From contig NZ_JNIF01000003.1 in assembly GCF_000702445.1 (NCBI RefSeq), positions 434,001-498,000 of the forward strand: 64,000 nucleotides of DNA, given 5' to 3'. The stretch comes from Bryobacter aggregatus MPL3. GTDB lineage: Bacteria; Acidobacteriota; Terriglobia; Bryobacterales; Bryobacteraceae. Below, piece by piece: positions 9,746 through 18,651 of the stretch. The translations under genes were made by a program, and so were the position numbers. The notes under the pieces were generated by a model that saw only the letters and a list, made by a program, of their open reading frames with translations, ran no database searches and was not told where the DNA came from. The stretch's first letter is position 1, and the number at the start of each line of letters is the position of its first letter.

Positions 9746-10972
9746 CTAGCGGTCTGTATCTCCAAGGACGAAATCCATTGAGCCCATGCTGGCGATAGTG
9801 TCGGCGATCAAGCCGCCTTCACACATCACGCCGAGGGTCTGGATGTTGCCGAAACTGGGGGTGCGCATGTGCACGCGATAGGGCTTGGAAGTGCCGTCCG
9901 ACACGATGTAATATCCCAACTCTCCACGGGGCGATTCGATCACCTGGTAGACTTCGCCGGCTGGCACCCGGACGCCTTCGGTGACGATCTTGAAGTGATA
10001 GATGAGCGCTTCCATCTGCGTCTTCATCTTTTCACGCTGCGGCAGGACAACCTTTGGCGCATCGGCCTGGAAGGGTCCGTCGGGCATGCCTTCAAGCGCC
10101 TGCGTCATGATGCGCAGCGACTGGCGCATCTCTTCCATCCGCACACGGTAGCGGGCGTAAACATCGTTCTCGGTGCGAGTGGGAACGTCAAATTCAAAGT
10201 GCTGGTAGCCCGAATACGGCTCGTCCTTACGCGCGTCCCACGGAATGCCGGCGGCGCGGATCATCGGGCCCGTGGCGCCCAGCGCAAGCAGCGTCTCAAC
10301 AGGGACAGTGCCGACGCCGATCGTGCGGCTCTTCCAGATCGGGTTGTTGTCGAGCAGCGTTTCGTACTCGTCGATCTTCGACGGGAACATCTGCACAAAC
10401 TTCCGGCAGGCTTCGAGACCACCGCGCGGGTGATCGAGCGCCAAGCCGCCAATGCGGAAGTAGCTCGTCATCAGGCGCTGGCCGCTGAACATCTCAAAGA
10501 TCTTCAGCAGCTCTTCGCGGTCGCGAGCGCAATAAAAGAACATCGACATCGCGCCCATGTCGAGGGCGTGCGTGCCCAGCCAGACCAGATGCGAGTTGAT
10601 GCGCGTCAGCTCGGTGAGCAGAACGCGAGTCCAAACCGCGCGTGGCGGCACTTCGATGTTCAGAAGCTTTTCGACGCCCAGGCAGTAGCAGAGATTGTTT
10701 GAAAGATTCGCGAGATAGTCGACGCGATCGGTGAGCGGAATCACCTGTTGGAAGGTGAGCGCCTCACACTGTTTCTCGATTCCGGTGTGGAGAAAACCGA
10801 TTTCGGGTTGGGCCTTGGTGATGGTCTCGCCATCGAGTTCGAGGACGATGCGCAGCACACCGTGCGTCGACGGATGCTGCGGACCCATGTTCAGGGTCAT
10901 CTTGCGATTACTGCCGGCGTCTGAGATCGGCTCGACGGTAGTGGTAATGCTCGGAGTGAAACTCTCGCTCAT
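9746..10972 (-). CDS. nuoD: NADH-quinone oxidoreductase subunit D
   Basis: A 408-residue quinone-site subunit of the connecting arm. The signature MGPQHPSTHGVLRIVLELDG is near the N-terminus, followed by GFLHTGIEKQCE. The C-terminus ends with the typical ASMGSMDFVLGDTDR. It normally pairs with NuoB around the quinone pocket, yet nuoB is absent from this operon. It is separate from nuoC, not fused as in enterobacteria. Confidence 0.97.
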   Translation of the reverse strand: MSESFTPSITTTVEPISDAGSNRKMTLNMGPQHPSTHGVLRIVLELDGETITKAQPEIGFLHTGIEKQCEALTFQQVIPLTDRVDYLANLSNNLCYCLGVEKLLNIEVPPRAVWTRVLLTELTRINSHLVWLGTHALDMGAMSMFFYCARDREELLKIFEMFSGQRLMTSYFRIGGLALDHPRGGLEACRKFVQMFPSKIDEYETLLDNNPIWKSRTIGVGTVPVETLLALGATGPMIRAAGIPWDARKDEPYSGYQHFEFDVPTRTENDVYARYRVRMEEMRQSLRIMTQALEGMPDGPFQADAPKVVLPQREKMKTQMEALIYHFKIVTEGVRVPAGEVYQVIESPRGELGYYIVSDGTSKPYRVHMRTPSFGNIQTLGVMCEGGLIADTIASMGSMDFVLGDTDR

Positions 10973-10977
10973 GCTGC

Positions 10978-11472
10978 TTAGTGCGTCCCTTCGCCGTAAT
11001 CGTATTTATGGCCGTGGACAGGGAAATCCTTGCGCAGAGGATGCCCCTCCCAGCCTTCAGGCATCATGATGCGGCGCAGGTCAGGATGGTTCAGGAACTG
11101 GATGCCAAACAGGTCAAAGACTTCGCGCTCGTACCAATTGGCGCCGGCCCAAACCGAACAAATGGAATCGATCGAAGGGTTCTCACCCGAGACGCGGCAT
11201 TTCAGACGGATTCGCAGATTGTGCTTGATCGAATGCAGCAGATAGACCACTTCAAAGCGCGGCTCCTGCGGATACCAGTCGAGCGCAGTGATACTGGAGG
11301 CGCGGATGAAGCCGTGCTCGTCGCGCAATACAGTGCATACCTCGACAATGTGGGCAGGGGTGATGTACAGAATCGTCTGGCCGTGCTGTTCGACGGCGGA
11401 TTCAATAATGCCAGGAAAACGTGCGTCCAGCACGGCAATCAGTGGGTTTTCCTGGAGTTGCTCAGAAATCAT
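10978..11472 (-). CDS. nuoC: NADH-quinone oxidoreductase subunit C
   Basis: A 30-kDa-type subunit of about 164 residues. The Met at 11472 (MISEQLQENP) is chosen because the longer frame from 11529 would run into nuoA and adds an Arg-rich tail. The family signature WYEREVFDLFGIQF and the C-terminal HPDLRRIMMPEGWEGHPLRKDFP are clear. It follows nuoA after 7 bases, the place where nuoB is expected in the usual order A-B-C-D. Confidence 0.95.
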   Translation of the reverse strand: MISEQLQENPLIAVLDARFPGIIESAVEQHGQTILYITPAHIVEVCTVLRDEHGFIRASSITALDWYPQEPRFEVVYLLHSIKHNLRIRLKCRVSGENPSIDSICSVWAGANWYEREVFDLFGIQFLNHPDLRRIMMPEGWEGHPLRKDFPVHGHKYDYGEGTH

Positions 11473-11479
11473 CGTAGTT

Positions 11480-11878
11480 CTAGCTGTCCTTCGCTTTGCG
11501 GATCGGCGTCGTGGTCCAGTCGAGGGCACCCTTTTTCCAGACGAAATAGAAGCCGCTCAATACAAGAACCATGAACAGGAGCATTTCGACAAAGCCGAAC
11601 ATGCCCAGTTCGCGATAGACCACGGCCCAGGGATAGAGGAACACGGCTTCAATGTCAAAAAGGATGAAGAGCATCGCGACAAGGTAGAACTTGACGGAGA
11701 ATCGCTCCCGGGCGTTGCCGACGGGCTTGACGCCGGACTCGTAAGGGGAATCTTTTGCGGCGTTTCGGTTGCGCTTCCCCAGGAACAGGCCAGCGAAGAC
11801 GAGACCACCAGCAACGGCAGCCGCGAATAGAATCTGGACGAGGACCGGGAAGTACAACTCGCTGTAATTTGTAGGCAT
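11480..11878 (-). CDS. nuoA: NADH-quinone oxidoreductase subunit A
   Basis: The first gene of the complex I operon, a 132-residue three-helix membrane subunit. Signatures are KDSPYESGVKPVGNARERFSV between helices 1 and 2 and MLFILFDIEAVFLYPWAVV in helix 2. The start is preceded by a 5' leader of about 50 bases and a strong promoter (11936-11965). No nuoB follows it. Confidence 0.96.
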   Translation of the reverse strand: MPTNYSELYFPVLVQILFAAAVAGGLVFAGLFLGKRNRNAAKDSPYESGVKPVGNARERFSVKFYLVAMLFILFDIEAVFLYPWAVVYRELGMFGFVEMLLFMVLVLSGFYFVWKKGALDWTTTPIRKAKDS

Positions 11879-11935
11879 TGGCGAGAGAGAGACAAACTAT
11901 CGATCGACTCGGAGTCGAAAGCTTGCCTTTACTTC

Positions 11936-11965
11936 ACTATACTTGTCGTTTCGGAGGGCGGTCAA
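11936..11965 (-). promoter_or_regulatory. Predicted sigma-70-type promoter of the nuo operon
   Basis: Read on the minus strand there is TTGACC (11965-11960), an 18-base spacer and TATAGT (11941-11936), both near consensus. Transcription would start near 11929, about 50 bases before nuoA. On the plus strand the overlapping bases 11938-11943 read TATACT, a possible -10 element for the divergent thiS, although no good -35 is visible for it. Confidence 0.65.
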
Positions 11966-11997
11966 ACGCTCATACGGAATAGTAGGAGGAAGAGAGC

Positions 11998-12201
11998 TTG
12001 ATTTGGGTGGTGATCAATGGGGAGCGGCGTGAAGTTCCCGAGGGTTTGGACGTACAGGGACTACTGGATTTCCTAGGAGTAGACTCCAGCCGGGTAGCGG
12101 TCGAATTGAACCGGTCGATTGTACGAAAATCCGACTGGAGTGCATCCAAGCTAGTAGACGGCGCGGAAGTGGAAGTGGTGATGTTTGTCGGTGGCGGCTA
12201 A
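11998..12201 (+). CDS. thiS: Sulfur carrier protein ThiS
   Basis: A 67-residue ubiquitin-fold sulfur carrier with the C-terminal Gly-Gly(-Gly) tail (VEVVMFVGGG) needed for adenylation and thiocarboxylate formation in thiamine thiazole synthesis. The N-terminus WVVINGERREVPEG is typical of ThiS. It starts with TTG, supported by AGGAGGA at 11984-11990, 7 bases upstream. No thiG or thiF follows. thiD is found far away at 28396, and an E1-like activator is encoded at 32657-33802, so thiamine genes are scattered. Confidence 0.88.
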   Translation: MIWVVINGERREVPEGLDVQGLLDFLGVDSSRVAVELNRSIVRKSDWSASKLVDGAEVEVVMFVGGG

Positions 12202-12257
12202 ATATCCCACAGAACTTCAAATTTCAATGAATCTGCCGTCAAAATGGAGGATGAATC

Positions 12258-12635
12258 ATGTTGAGCTCGCTCGTTTCCAATCTGTTCCTGGCAGCATTAC
12301 TTTCTGGGACTCCAGAGGCCAGCTTCCAGGACTCTTCTTCTCTCACCATCAAACAAACGAATCAATTGCGGAAAGATGCAACGACAGCCGCCGGGTTCTA
12401 TGCGCTCGCTGAGACCTCAGAACGCAAGGCGATCGCAGCACGGCTCAAGCAAGAAAAATGCGAGAAAGAACTACAGACCCTGCGGAGCGGCGTAATTCCT
12501 GGAGTTGCCTACAAGTTTCCATCCCGTTTCGATACGCTCAAGACGCTCATCGAGCGGCACCAGCAAGCGCATCAATACTGGAATGCGGTTGCGACCTTTT
12601 ATCGTGCTGAGGCCAAGCGGCTCGAGAGCGTCTAA
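12258..12635 (+). CDS. Small secreted protein of unknown function
   Basis: A 125-residue protein that I do not recognise. It has an N-terminal signal-like stretch (MLSSLVSNLFLAALLSGTPEAS) and then a largely helical, charged body rich in Lys, Glu and Gln, with two Cys-free halves around an LRSGVIPGVAYKFPS turn. A GGAGG sits 8 bases before the ATG. It is probably exported, possibly a helical periplasmic protein. Its stop codon overlaps that of the convergent helicase gene by 4 bases. Confidence 0.65.
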   Translation: MLSSLVSNLFLAALLSGTPEASFQDSSSLTIKQTNQLRKDATTAAGFYALAETSERKAIAARLKQEKCEKELQTLRSGVIPGVAYKFPSRFDTLKTLIERHQQAHQYWNAVATFYRAEAKRLESV

Positions 12636-15616
12636 GCGTCGAGCCCCACAGGACAGGCCCCTGCCAGATGGGGGCATCGTTGGCAATGCGTCCCGGCCGC
12701 GGTCGGATAGCTTAGGCCATCTGCAAATTTTCTGAGCAGAGAGAGATCGAGCGCCGCAACGGCCTCGACACAGGTGTCTGTGCGCAGAAAATGCAGGTAG
12801 GAGCGGATGGCTGCGTCCGGGAATAACTTTGCGATTGCTGCCCGGTAAATCGCCAGTTGCTGGTGGTAATGCTCAGAGACAGTGGCATCCGTCTTGTAAT
12901 CAACCACAGTGATCACCCCATCCGGCTCCTGGAACACCAGATCGATCTGACCCTCGATGACAAGGTCCGAGATCGCGACCACAAAATCGAATTCACGCTC
13001 CACCCATCGGGCTGATTTGAGCCGCGCGGCCAGCGGGCTCGCGAGAAAGACATCTGCCAATTGCTGTGCCTCCGCACTCGGTTGTTCGGGAAGCTGACCG
13101 GCCAGGATCTGATGCACCGCGGTGCCAAGCGCTGCCGCATCGCCATCTCCCCGTTGTTGCCAAGCGGAAAGCCCGGCCAGACGATCGAGATAGTAGCGGC
13201 GGGGACAGCGGGCAAACTTCGCCAGATCGGTTGGGGTGGTGGAGGATTGGCGTGACGGTTGCGGCGGCAGGGGCCGTAAGGGAATTCGTTCCAGCGCGGC
13301 AACAGGCGGCTCTGGCGCCGCCTCCACGGTCCTGTCAGGCTCGACAGGATGCGTATAGTCCTTATAGGGGTCGAGATGCTTGAGCCAGCCCGTACGCTTC
13401 TTGGCCGCCCAGGACACATAGAGCTTCTGCTCGGCGCGGGTGAGAGCGACAAAGAGCAGCCGTTGTGATTCGGCGTCCTCACGCTCAGCCGTCTTCGCCT
13501 TGATTCGTTCCGCCTCATAGTCGGCGACGTTCTTCCCAGTATTCGGGTTCAACCAGCGCACACCGATGCCGAAGTCCGGGTCATAGCTGAGGCTCCCGGG
13601 AATCTGCGACGCCTTCGAGGCCGCACTGGCAAGAAAGACTACTGGAAATTCCAGTCCTTTCGAAGCATGAACCGTTAGAATCTGCACCGCGTCCCCAGCA
13701 TCCACCAGTGGCGCGGCTTTCTCATTGGAAGCCTGTCGAATGGCCTGGATTTCCGTGACAAAGGCCCGGAGATTCCGTGCGCCGCGTTGCCACTCTTCCC
13801 GCACCAGGCGAAGGAATTTGGCGACATTGGCCTGCCCGTCCGGCGCCAGGCTGTCCAGGTACCCCGAAGCATCGATCGCCTCCGTCAAGAAGCGCTCCGG
13901 CCCCACCTCATCAATCTGCGCACGCTGGCGCGTGAGGCGGTCGGAATAAGCCCCCGGCCCTTCGCCGTTCAGAATCTCATCATCGCTCCAGCCAAACAGC
14001 GGACTGCGCCGGACGGCTACGCTCGCAATCTCATTCGTCTGATTCGCCAGCACCTCGAGATAACTGATCAGATCGCAGACTTCCTGCTTGTCGAAAAAGC
14101 TCTGTCCGCCGCTGAGCGTATAGGGAATGCCACGTGCCGCCAGGGCCTCGGCAATCTGTTCCCCGGAACGCGTTCGCCGCACCAGAATCGCGATGTCGCT
14201 GTAACGCAGAGCTCGCCCGGAATCCGTACCTTTCGGCTCCACAATGAACTGGTCCCGCAGCGCAAGGATCTCCTGCGCGATCCAATCCTGCTCCTCAGCC
14301 TCTTCCTCAAAGGGATGGAGAGAGACGGCCGTGTGGTCGGACTGAAACTGCCGCGCGGCCACCAGTTGGAACGGCTCGATACCAGGGAGCGAGGAGCAAA
14401 CGTCTTCCGTAAAGCTGAGAATGGCCGAACGGCTCCGGAAATTGCGATCGAGCAGATCGATCACGCCGCCACCCACACGAAGCGTTTCGCGGTACGCAAT
14501 GAACTGGGCCGGCGCCGCAAAGCGGAAGCCGTAGATACTCTGATTCACGTCGCCCACCGCAAAGAAGCTGCCAGGAGAACGCAGCAGATTCACCAGTTGC
14601 CACTGGATCGGGTTCGTATCCTGCACCTCATCCATCAGGATGTGTTCATAGCGGCGCTGCAGCTCCTCCCGGATTTGCGGCTGTGTCGCCAGGAGATGAA
14701 TGCTGGCATGCTCCAGGTCCTGAAAATCAACCCGTGCCGCGGCGCGCTTGCGCTGCGCATAGAGCGCAAAGATCCGCTCGAGCAAGCGTGTCAGATACGC
14801 TCGCTCGCCCTGCACGCAATTGGACACCAGCAGCGAAGGCAGCACCTCTGCCAACGTCCAGAGTGGCTCGGCCAGCGTCTTCAAGGCGCCCGGCAAACGC
14901 TTATTGGCCGGCATTGCAGCAATCGCGCCAATGGCCTCCCAATCCGGCCGGGCCAATCGCTCCGCCGCGCTCCCGAACCATTGCCGGAACTTGTCCATCC
15001 ACAGACGGGAAGCGTCGGTGGTGGCGTTGGCGGCAGCCAGCTCGCCAGCGATCGAGAGCATTTCCGCAAGCGCCGCGCGCAAGTCTTGCGGCGGCCGGGC
15101 CTGCGGAATCTCTGTCGTATAGGCGCGGATCTTCTGATGCAGATCGCAGAGTTCCCGCACCAGATTCGGGGAGTTCCAGGTGGTAAACAGCGCACGGATG
15201 GCAGGCTTCTCGTTGCGAGATGCCTCATTCAAAACCTGCTCCACGCTCGCGTACAGCTCCGCACTGGCGAGACGTTCATCCCACAAATCAAAAGCCGGAT
15301 CCAGGCCCGCGGCGATCGCATGCTCCTTGAGCAGCCGCACGCAGAAACCATGCATTGTCGAGATGGGAGCCAGTTCCAGATCAGTCGGGTCCACCGAAGA
15401 GCGGAGGCGCTTTGAGACGCGCTCGCGAATCTCGCGCGCCGCCTTCTCCGTGAAGGTGATCGCAAGGATATTGCGCGGATTGACGGAACGGGCCTCCACC
15501 AGCCAGGCAAAGCGCTCGGTCAGGACGCTTGTCTTGCCGCTGCCGGGACCGGCCAGCACGCAGACATCCTGGCCCACCCGTTCCACCGCTCCTTGTTGTG
15601 CCGGAGTCAACGCCAT
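12632..15616 (-). CDS. addA: AddA-like UvrD-family helicase with RecB-type nuclease domain
   Basis: A superfamily 1A helicase-nuclease of about 994 residues for double-strand break resection. Walker A GPGSGKT is at residues 23-29, with DEVQD (motif II) and GDVNQSIYGFRF (motif III) further on. Near the C-terminus is a PD-(D/E)XK core with IEGQIDLVF and VVDYKTD. A Cys in KFARCPRRYYLD plus C-x2-C-x5-C at the very end (HCQRCPHLAGAC) matches the iron-sulfur staple of RecB/Cas4-type nucleases. The Met at 15616 is chosen because its ATG shares a base with the addB stop; the frame upstream would lie within addB. Confidence 0.88.
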   Translation of the reverse strand: MALTPAQQGAVERVGQDVCVLAGPGSGKTSVLTERFAWLVEARSVNPRNILAITFTEKAAREIRERVSKRLRSSVDPTDLELAPISTMHGFCVRLLKEHAIAAGLDPAFDLWDERLASAELYASVEQVLNEASRNEKPAIRALFTTWNSPNLVRELCDLHQKIRAYTTEIPQARPPQDLRAALAEMLSIAGELAAANATTDASRLWMDKFRQWFGSAAERLARPDWEAIGAIAAMPANKRLPGALKTLAEPLWTLAEVLPSLLVSNCVQGERAYLTRLLERIFALYAQRKRAAARVDFQDLEHASIHLLATQPQIREELQRRYEHILMDEVQDTNPIQWQLVNLLRSPGSFFAVGDVNQSIYGFRFAAPAQFIAYRETLRVGGGVIDLLDRNFRSRSAILSFTEDVCSSLPGIEPFQLVAARQFQSDHTAVSLHPFEEEAEEQDWIAQEILALRDQFIVEPKGTDSGRALRYSDIAILVRRTRSGEQIAEALAARGIPYTLSGGQSFFDKQEVCDLISYLEVLANQTNEIASVAVRRSPLFGWSDDEILNGEGPGAYSDRLTRQRAQIDEVGPERFLTEAIDASGYLDSLAPDGQANVAKFLRLVREEWQRGARNLRAFVTEIQAIRQASNEKAAPLVDAGDAVQILTVHASKGLEFPVVFLASAASKASQIPGSLSYDPDFGIGVRWLNPNTGKNVADYEAERIKAKTAEREDAESQRLLFVALTRAEQKLYVSWAAKKRTGWLKHLDPYKDYTHPVEPDRTVEAAPEPPVAALERIPLRPLPPQPSRQSSTTPTDLAKFARCPRRYYLDRLAGLSAWQQRGDGDAAALGTAVHQILAGQLPEQPSAEAQQLADVFLASPLAARLKSARWVEREFDFVVAISDLVIEGQIDLVFQEPDGVITVVDYKTDATVSEHYHQQLAIYRAAIAKLFPDAAIRSYLHFLRTDTCVEAVAALDLSLLRKFADGLSYPTAAGTHCQRCPHLAGACPVGLDA

Positions 15617-18117
15617 CAGGAACTCGCCTCCATCTCTTCCCCGCCCTCTTGCTCCAGGCGGAGGGTCCGGATGCGGCAAGCATCGTGATAGTCGCAGTAC
15701 TTGCAGTGGTCCGGAGACGAGGGCTGCACCGGAATCATTCCGGAACGTACTTCATCGCGGACGCGCAGCATCTCGGCATGAGCAATCTGGATGGCGTCGC
15801 GCAGCACCTGCCCCTCCAGCGGAACCAGACGAGCCGCATCCCGCAGGCCGACGAAGGTAAAGCGGGAAACGCTCTGCCCCAGCACAATCGCATAGAGCGC
15901 ACTCTGAATAGGATTCTTCTCAGCGGCATGATCGGCCTTCGAATACTTGTAGTCGTAGGCGTGGATCTCCCCGCCTGGAGAACGGTCGTAGCGGTCAATC
16001 TGACCGCGTACCTCAATGCCGCTTTCGAGCGTATGCTGAAAGCGCTCTTCCGCATGAACTTCCCAGCCGGGCGGCACCGGCGGCGCATTCTCCGCATAGA
16101 GACGCAGGTTGCGCAGAAGATTGATCCGTTCGCGCTCCAGATGGTAACCACCCGGAATGCGAAGCTCGCGGCAACTCCGTTCCATCTCGCGGTCGGCCAG
16201 TGTCTCGATGTTCTGTTGCGGGTTCCGCGTCCAGTCGTCGATCACCTTGTGGGCAATGGTGCCGAGGCACATCATATCGAGACGCTCGGCGGGCAAGGGA
16301 GGCAAGCCCTGAAGCTGGAGTCCATAAGCGGCAAAGTGACGCCAGGGACAGGCAATGTAGGTTTCAAACTCGCTCGCACTCCAAGGACGGGCCTTGCGAT
16401 ACCCTTGCGCAAGTTGTCCTGAAGCAATCTTCGGAACCGGCGCAGCGCTTTCCAGGCGGAAGATCGGCGCCACTCTTGCCGTAGTTTTGAGGAAAATCGA
16501 AGGCGAGGTCGAGTCCCCTTTTTCATTCGCACGCGGATAGCTGAGGATCACTTCGCGATTCGCACGTGTCAGGAGCAGATCGAAAAGCTGATGCTCTTCG
16601 GCGTGACGGTCCTCGATCGTCTTCATCCCCAGATTCCGCTTCAATGCCTCACTGAGCAAGGGGTCGGGAGTGGAACGCTTCGGAAATTCTCCTTCGAGCA
16701 TCCCGGGGGCAAAGACGTAATCGAGCTCCCATTGGCGGCCTTCGAAAAGGTCCATGACATGCACTACATTGCGCCGGGCATCGCGCTCCCGCAGCATGCA
16801 ATCGAGAAACGCAGACTCGGCAAGACTCCAATAGTCAGAAAGCAACAACGATTCTGCCGCCGGCAGCGTATCGGCGACACGATCGAATTCCGTAAAAATG
16901 CTCTGCAGCGCCTCGGACTTTTGCTGCCAGCGCCAGGCATCCCCAGCAGAATCCGGAATCGCATGGGGAGGAGTCATCAGCCTTTGCAACTTCCGGATCT
17001 CAGTTTTCGCTTCGGCGGGAGTCCAGCGTTGCAATGGCCAAGCCGCAAATTCCGTCAGTTGGGGCGCCACACTCAGAAACGGAGTGAGCCCCGAGCCCGG
17101 CATCGCTTCAATGATTTGACGCTCCAGTGCATCTCCCTGCTGGGTGCCTCCCAGGCCGGTAAAGCGCCAGCGCAGGGCGTTGAGAACAGCCCCATAGTCC
17201 CAATCGGAAGCAACGGCAGCAATCACATCGCGGCAAAAAGCGGTGACCGGGTGCTGCGCCAGTTGGCTGCCTAGATAGGAACGGGAGGGGATGCCGAGCC
17301 GGGTCAAGGTGGATGCGAGAGCCGCTTCATAAGCGCCCGGGTGGCGCAGCAAAACCCCGATGCGCCGGAGTTCCACTCCATCCGCGGCCAGCTCAAGAAT
17401 TCGATGGGCGATGAGCAAGACCTCTTGGGCCCGGTCGGCAGCCTGGAACGTCGATCGTAGCGGAGTCCGCCAAATGGCTTCGTTCTGCGAGTTCACCACA
17501 CTCACGGTCACCGCGGTCTGCTCGCTCAGTGCTTCGAGAAAATACAGCTCTGCCTTGGCAAAGTCGAAGAAGCCATCGAGAAAAATGCGAGGCAGCTTCT
17601 GCGTGGAGCTACGGACCACCAGTGCCGCCTCCAGCAACCGTTGTCCGCGCAGGGCCAGCCCTCGCTCCTCGAGCATTGTCAGCGCCCGCCGGTAGAGCCC
17701 GGCCAGGCCCGCCTCCAGACGGCTCGCATCAACACAGGCCAGCGCCAGCGAATCGAGCGCCGACGCAAGATGCCGAACGAAGCCAGGAGTGTCGCGCACC
17801 TTTTCATACTCGGGCGGACAGAATTCGCTCAGGATCGTGAGGAGGATGCGTTCAAACTGCGCGCCAGAAATCGCCACCGAAGTCCCCCGATATTCCGCAA
17901 CAAAGTGGGAAAAAGTGGAGACCGTATTGCGCCGCAACAGAAAGCCTTCCCGGGCGAGTTGGTTACGCACATGCTCCGCCATGGTGGCAGAAGGCACCAG
18001 GAGGCGCGTATTCCAGTTGCCAGCCCGGAGATCGGCCTTGAGGGCCTCCAGGATGCGAGTGGACTTGCCGCTGGCCGGAGGACCAGCAATTCGCTCAATG
18101 CGCGGAGGAAGGGTCAA
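15616..18117 (-). CDS. addB: AddB-like helicase-nuclease subunit
   Basis: An 833-residue partner of the downstream AddA-like protein. It begins with an intact phosphate-binding loop (GPPASGKST). It ends with a RecB-type nuclease domain: SASEFETYIACPWRHFA, GTIAHKVIDDW, VRGQIDRYD and AYDYKYSK. The closing CKYCDYHDAC gives the C-x2-C-x5-C of an Fe-S cluster. It is shorter than classical AddB proteins (about 1150 residues). The middle part is helicase-like in fold but poorly conserved. The stop overlaps the addA start (TGATG), so the two are made together. Confidence 0.83.
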   Translation of the reverse strand: MTLPPRIERIAGPPASGKSTRILEALKADLRAGNWNTRLLVPSATMAEHVRNQLAREGFLLRRNTVSTFSHFVAEYRGTSVAISGAQFERILLTILSEFCPPEYEKVRDTPGFVRHLASALDSLALACVDASRLEAGLAGLYRRALTMLEERGLALRGQRLLEAALVVRSSTQKLPRIFLDGFFDFAKAELYFLEALSEQTAVTVSVVNSQNEAIWRTPLRSTFQAADRAQEVLLIAHRILELAADGVELRRIGVLLRHPGAYEAALASTLTRLGIPSRSYLGSQLAQHPVTAFCRDVIAAVASDWDYGAVLNALRWRFTGLGGTQQGDALERQIIEAMPGSGLTPFLSVAPQLTEFAAWPLQRWTPAEAKTEIRKLQRLMTPPHAIPDSAGDAWRWQQKSEALQSIFTEFDRVADTLPAAESLLLSDYWSLAESAFLDCMLRERDARRNVVHVMDLFEGRQWELDYVFAPGMLEGEFPKRSTPDPLLSEALKRNLGMKTIEDRHAEEHQLFDLLLTRANREVILSYPRANEKGDSTSPSIFLKTTARVAPIFRLESAAPVPKIASGQLAQGYRKARPWSASEFETYIACPWRHFAAYGLQLQGLPPLPAERLDMMCLGTIAHKVIDDWTRNPQQNIETLADREMERSCRELRIPGGYHLERERINLLRNLRLYAENAPPVPPGWEVHAEERFQHTLESGIEVRGQIDRYDRSPGGEIHAYDYKYSKADHAAEKNPIQSALYAIVLGQSVSRFTFVGLRDAARLVPLEGQVLRDAIQIAHAEMLRVRDEVRSGMIPVQPSSPDHCKYCDYHDACRIRTLRLEQEGGEEMEASS

Positions 18118-18126
18118 GAGACCAGT

Positions 18127-18432
18127 TTAGATGGCCTTGTCGTAGGAACGGCCGGAACCGCCTAGCGACCGGTTAATCTCCAGGAGATTGGGCGCAAAGC
18201 CAGAGGTGGCGAGTACATCGCGCAAGGTTGGAATTTGCGAATCGAGGACCTCGAAGCGAACGATCGTAAAGCCGACTCGGCTCCCGAGACTGGCATGGCG
18301 GATCTCCGGATTGATCGGGAAATCAGCCGAAGCCAGCGCTTCGAGTAAGTCTTCGAGAAGTCTTGGAGAGATTCGAATCTGAGCGGCAACAAGCTCGCCC
18401 ACGTGCGTCGAATGAAGGATGGCAGCAGACAT
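18127..18432 (-). CDS. Hypothetical protein upstream of addB
   Basis: A 101-residue soluble protein that I do not recognise, with no signal peptide or membrane segment. It begins MSAAILHSTHVGELVAAQ and alternates helices and strands (SRVGFTIVRFEVLD looks like a beta pair). It ends 9 bases before the addB start and so is likely the first gene of that operon. There is no motif to assign a job. The start at 18432 has no strong ribosome-binding site. Confidence 0.55.
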   Translation of the reverse strand: MSAAILHSTHVGELVAAQIRISPRLLEDLLEALASADFPINPEIRHASLGSRVGFTIVRFEVLDSQIPTLRDVLATSGFAPNLLEINRSLGGSGRSYDKAI

Positions 18433-18651
18433 GATGGATTCGCCTTTAGCAATTTTTTTCCCGTGGTTGCAAGTAGCCGGCGTGCGAACAGGGCAGGCCT
18501 AAAATGATCCACGTGGTCTGATAATCGTCTGGAAGCTCCCGGTTCAAGAGAGCCGCTTCAAAAATTAACGTTCTCAAATAATATAGATTCGCGCGCGACC
18601 TTTAAGTTTCAAGAGTCCTCGCCGAAACCTGGAAAAACCTGGACCGGCTGG
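18433..18651. other. Intergenic region, 219 bases
   Basis: The region separates the start of the addB operon from the stop of the Spy-like gene. It must hold the promoter for 18432 and perhaps a transcript end for the gene at 18652. It contains an AT-rich stretch around 18560-18590, but I cannot support a specific promoter, RNA gene or hairpin terminator in it. Confidence 0.4.

Noticed and set aside
8226-9749. A 507-codon plus-strand frame opposite nuoF and nuoE.
   Set aside because: It is antisense to two clear complex I genes, and its translation is low-complexity with no recognisable family.
10978-11529. NuoC start at 11529.
   Set aside because: The extra 19 residues are Arg-rich, overlap nuoA by about 50 bases and are not part of the family; the Met at 11472 fits.
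13787-15415. A 542-codon plus-strand frame opposite addA.
   Set aside because: It is rich in Arg and Gln, as shadow frames of GC-rich genes are, and has no motif. The minus strand has full helicase motifs.
18433-18651. A possible small RNA (such as the SRP RNA) in the gap before the addB operon.
   Set aside because: No conserved SRP, 6S or RNase P core sequence or convincing fold could be recognised by eye.
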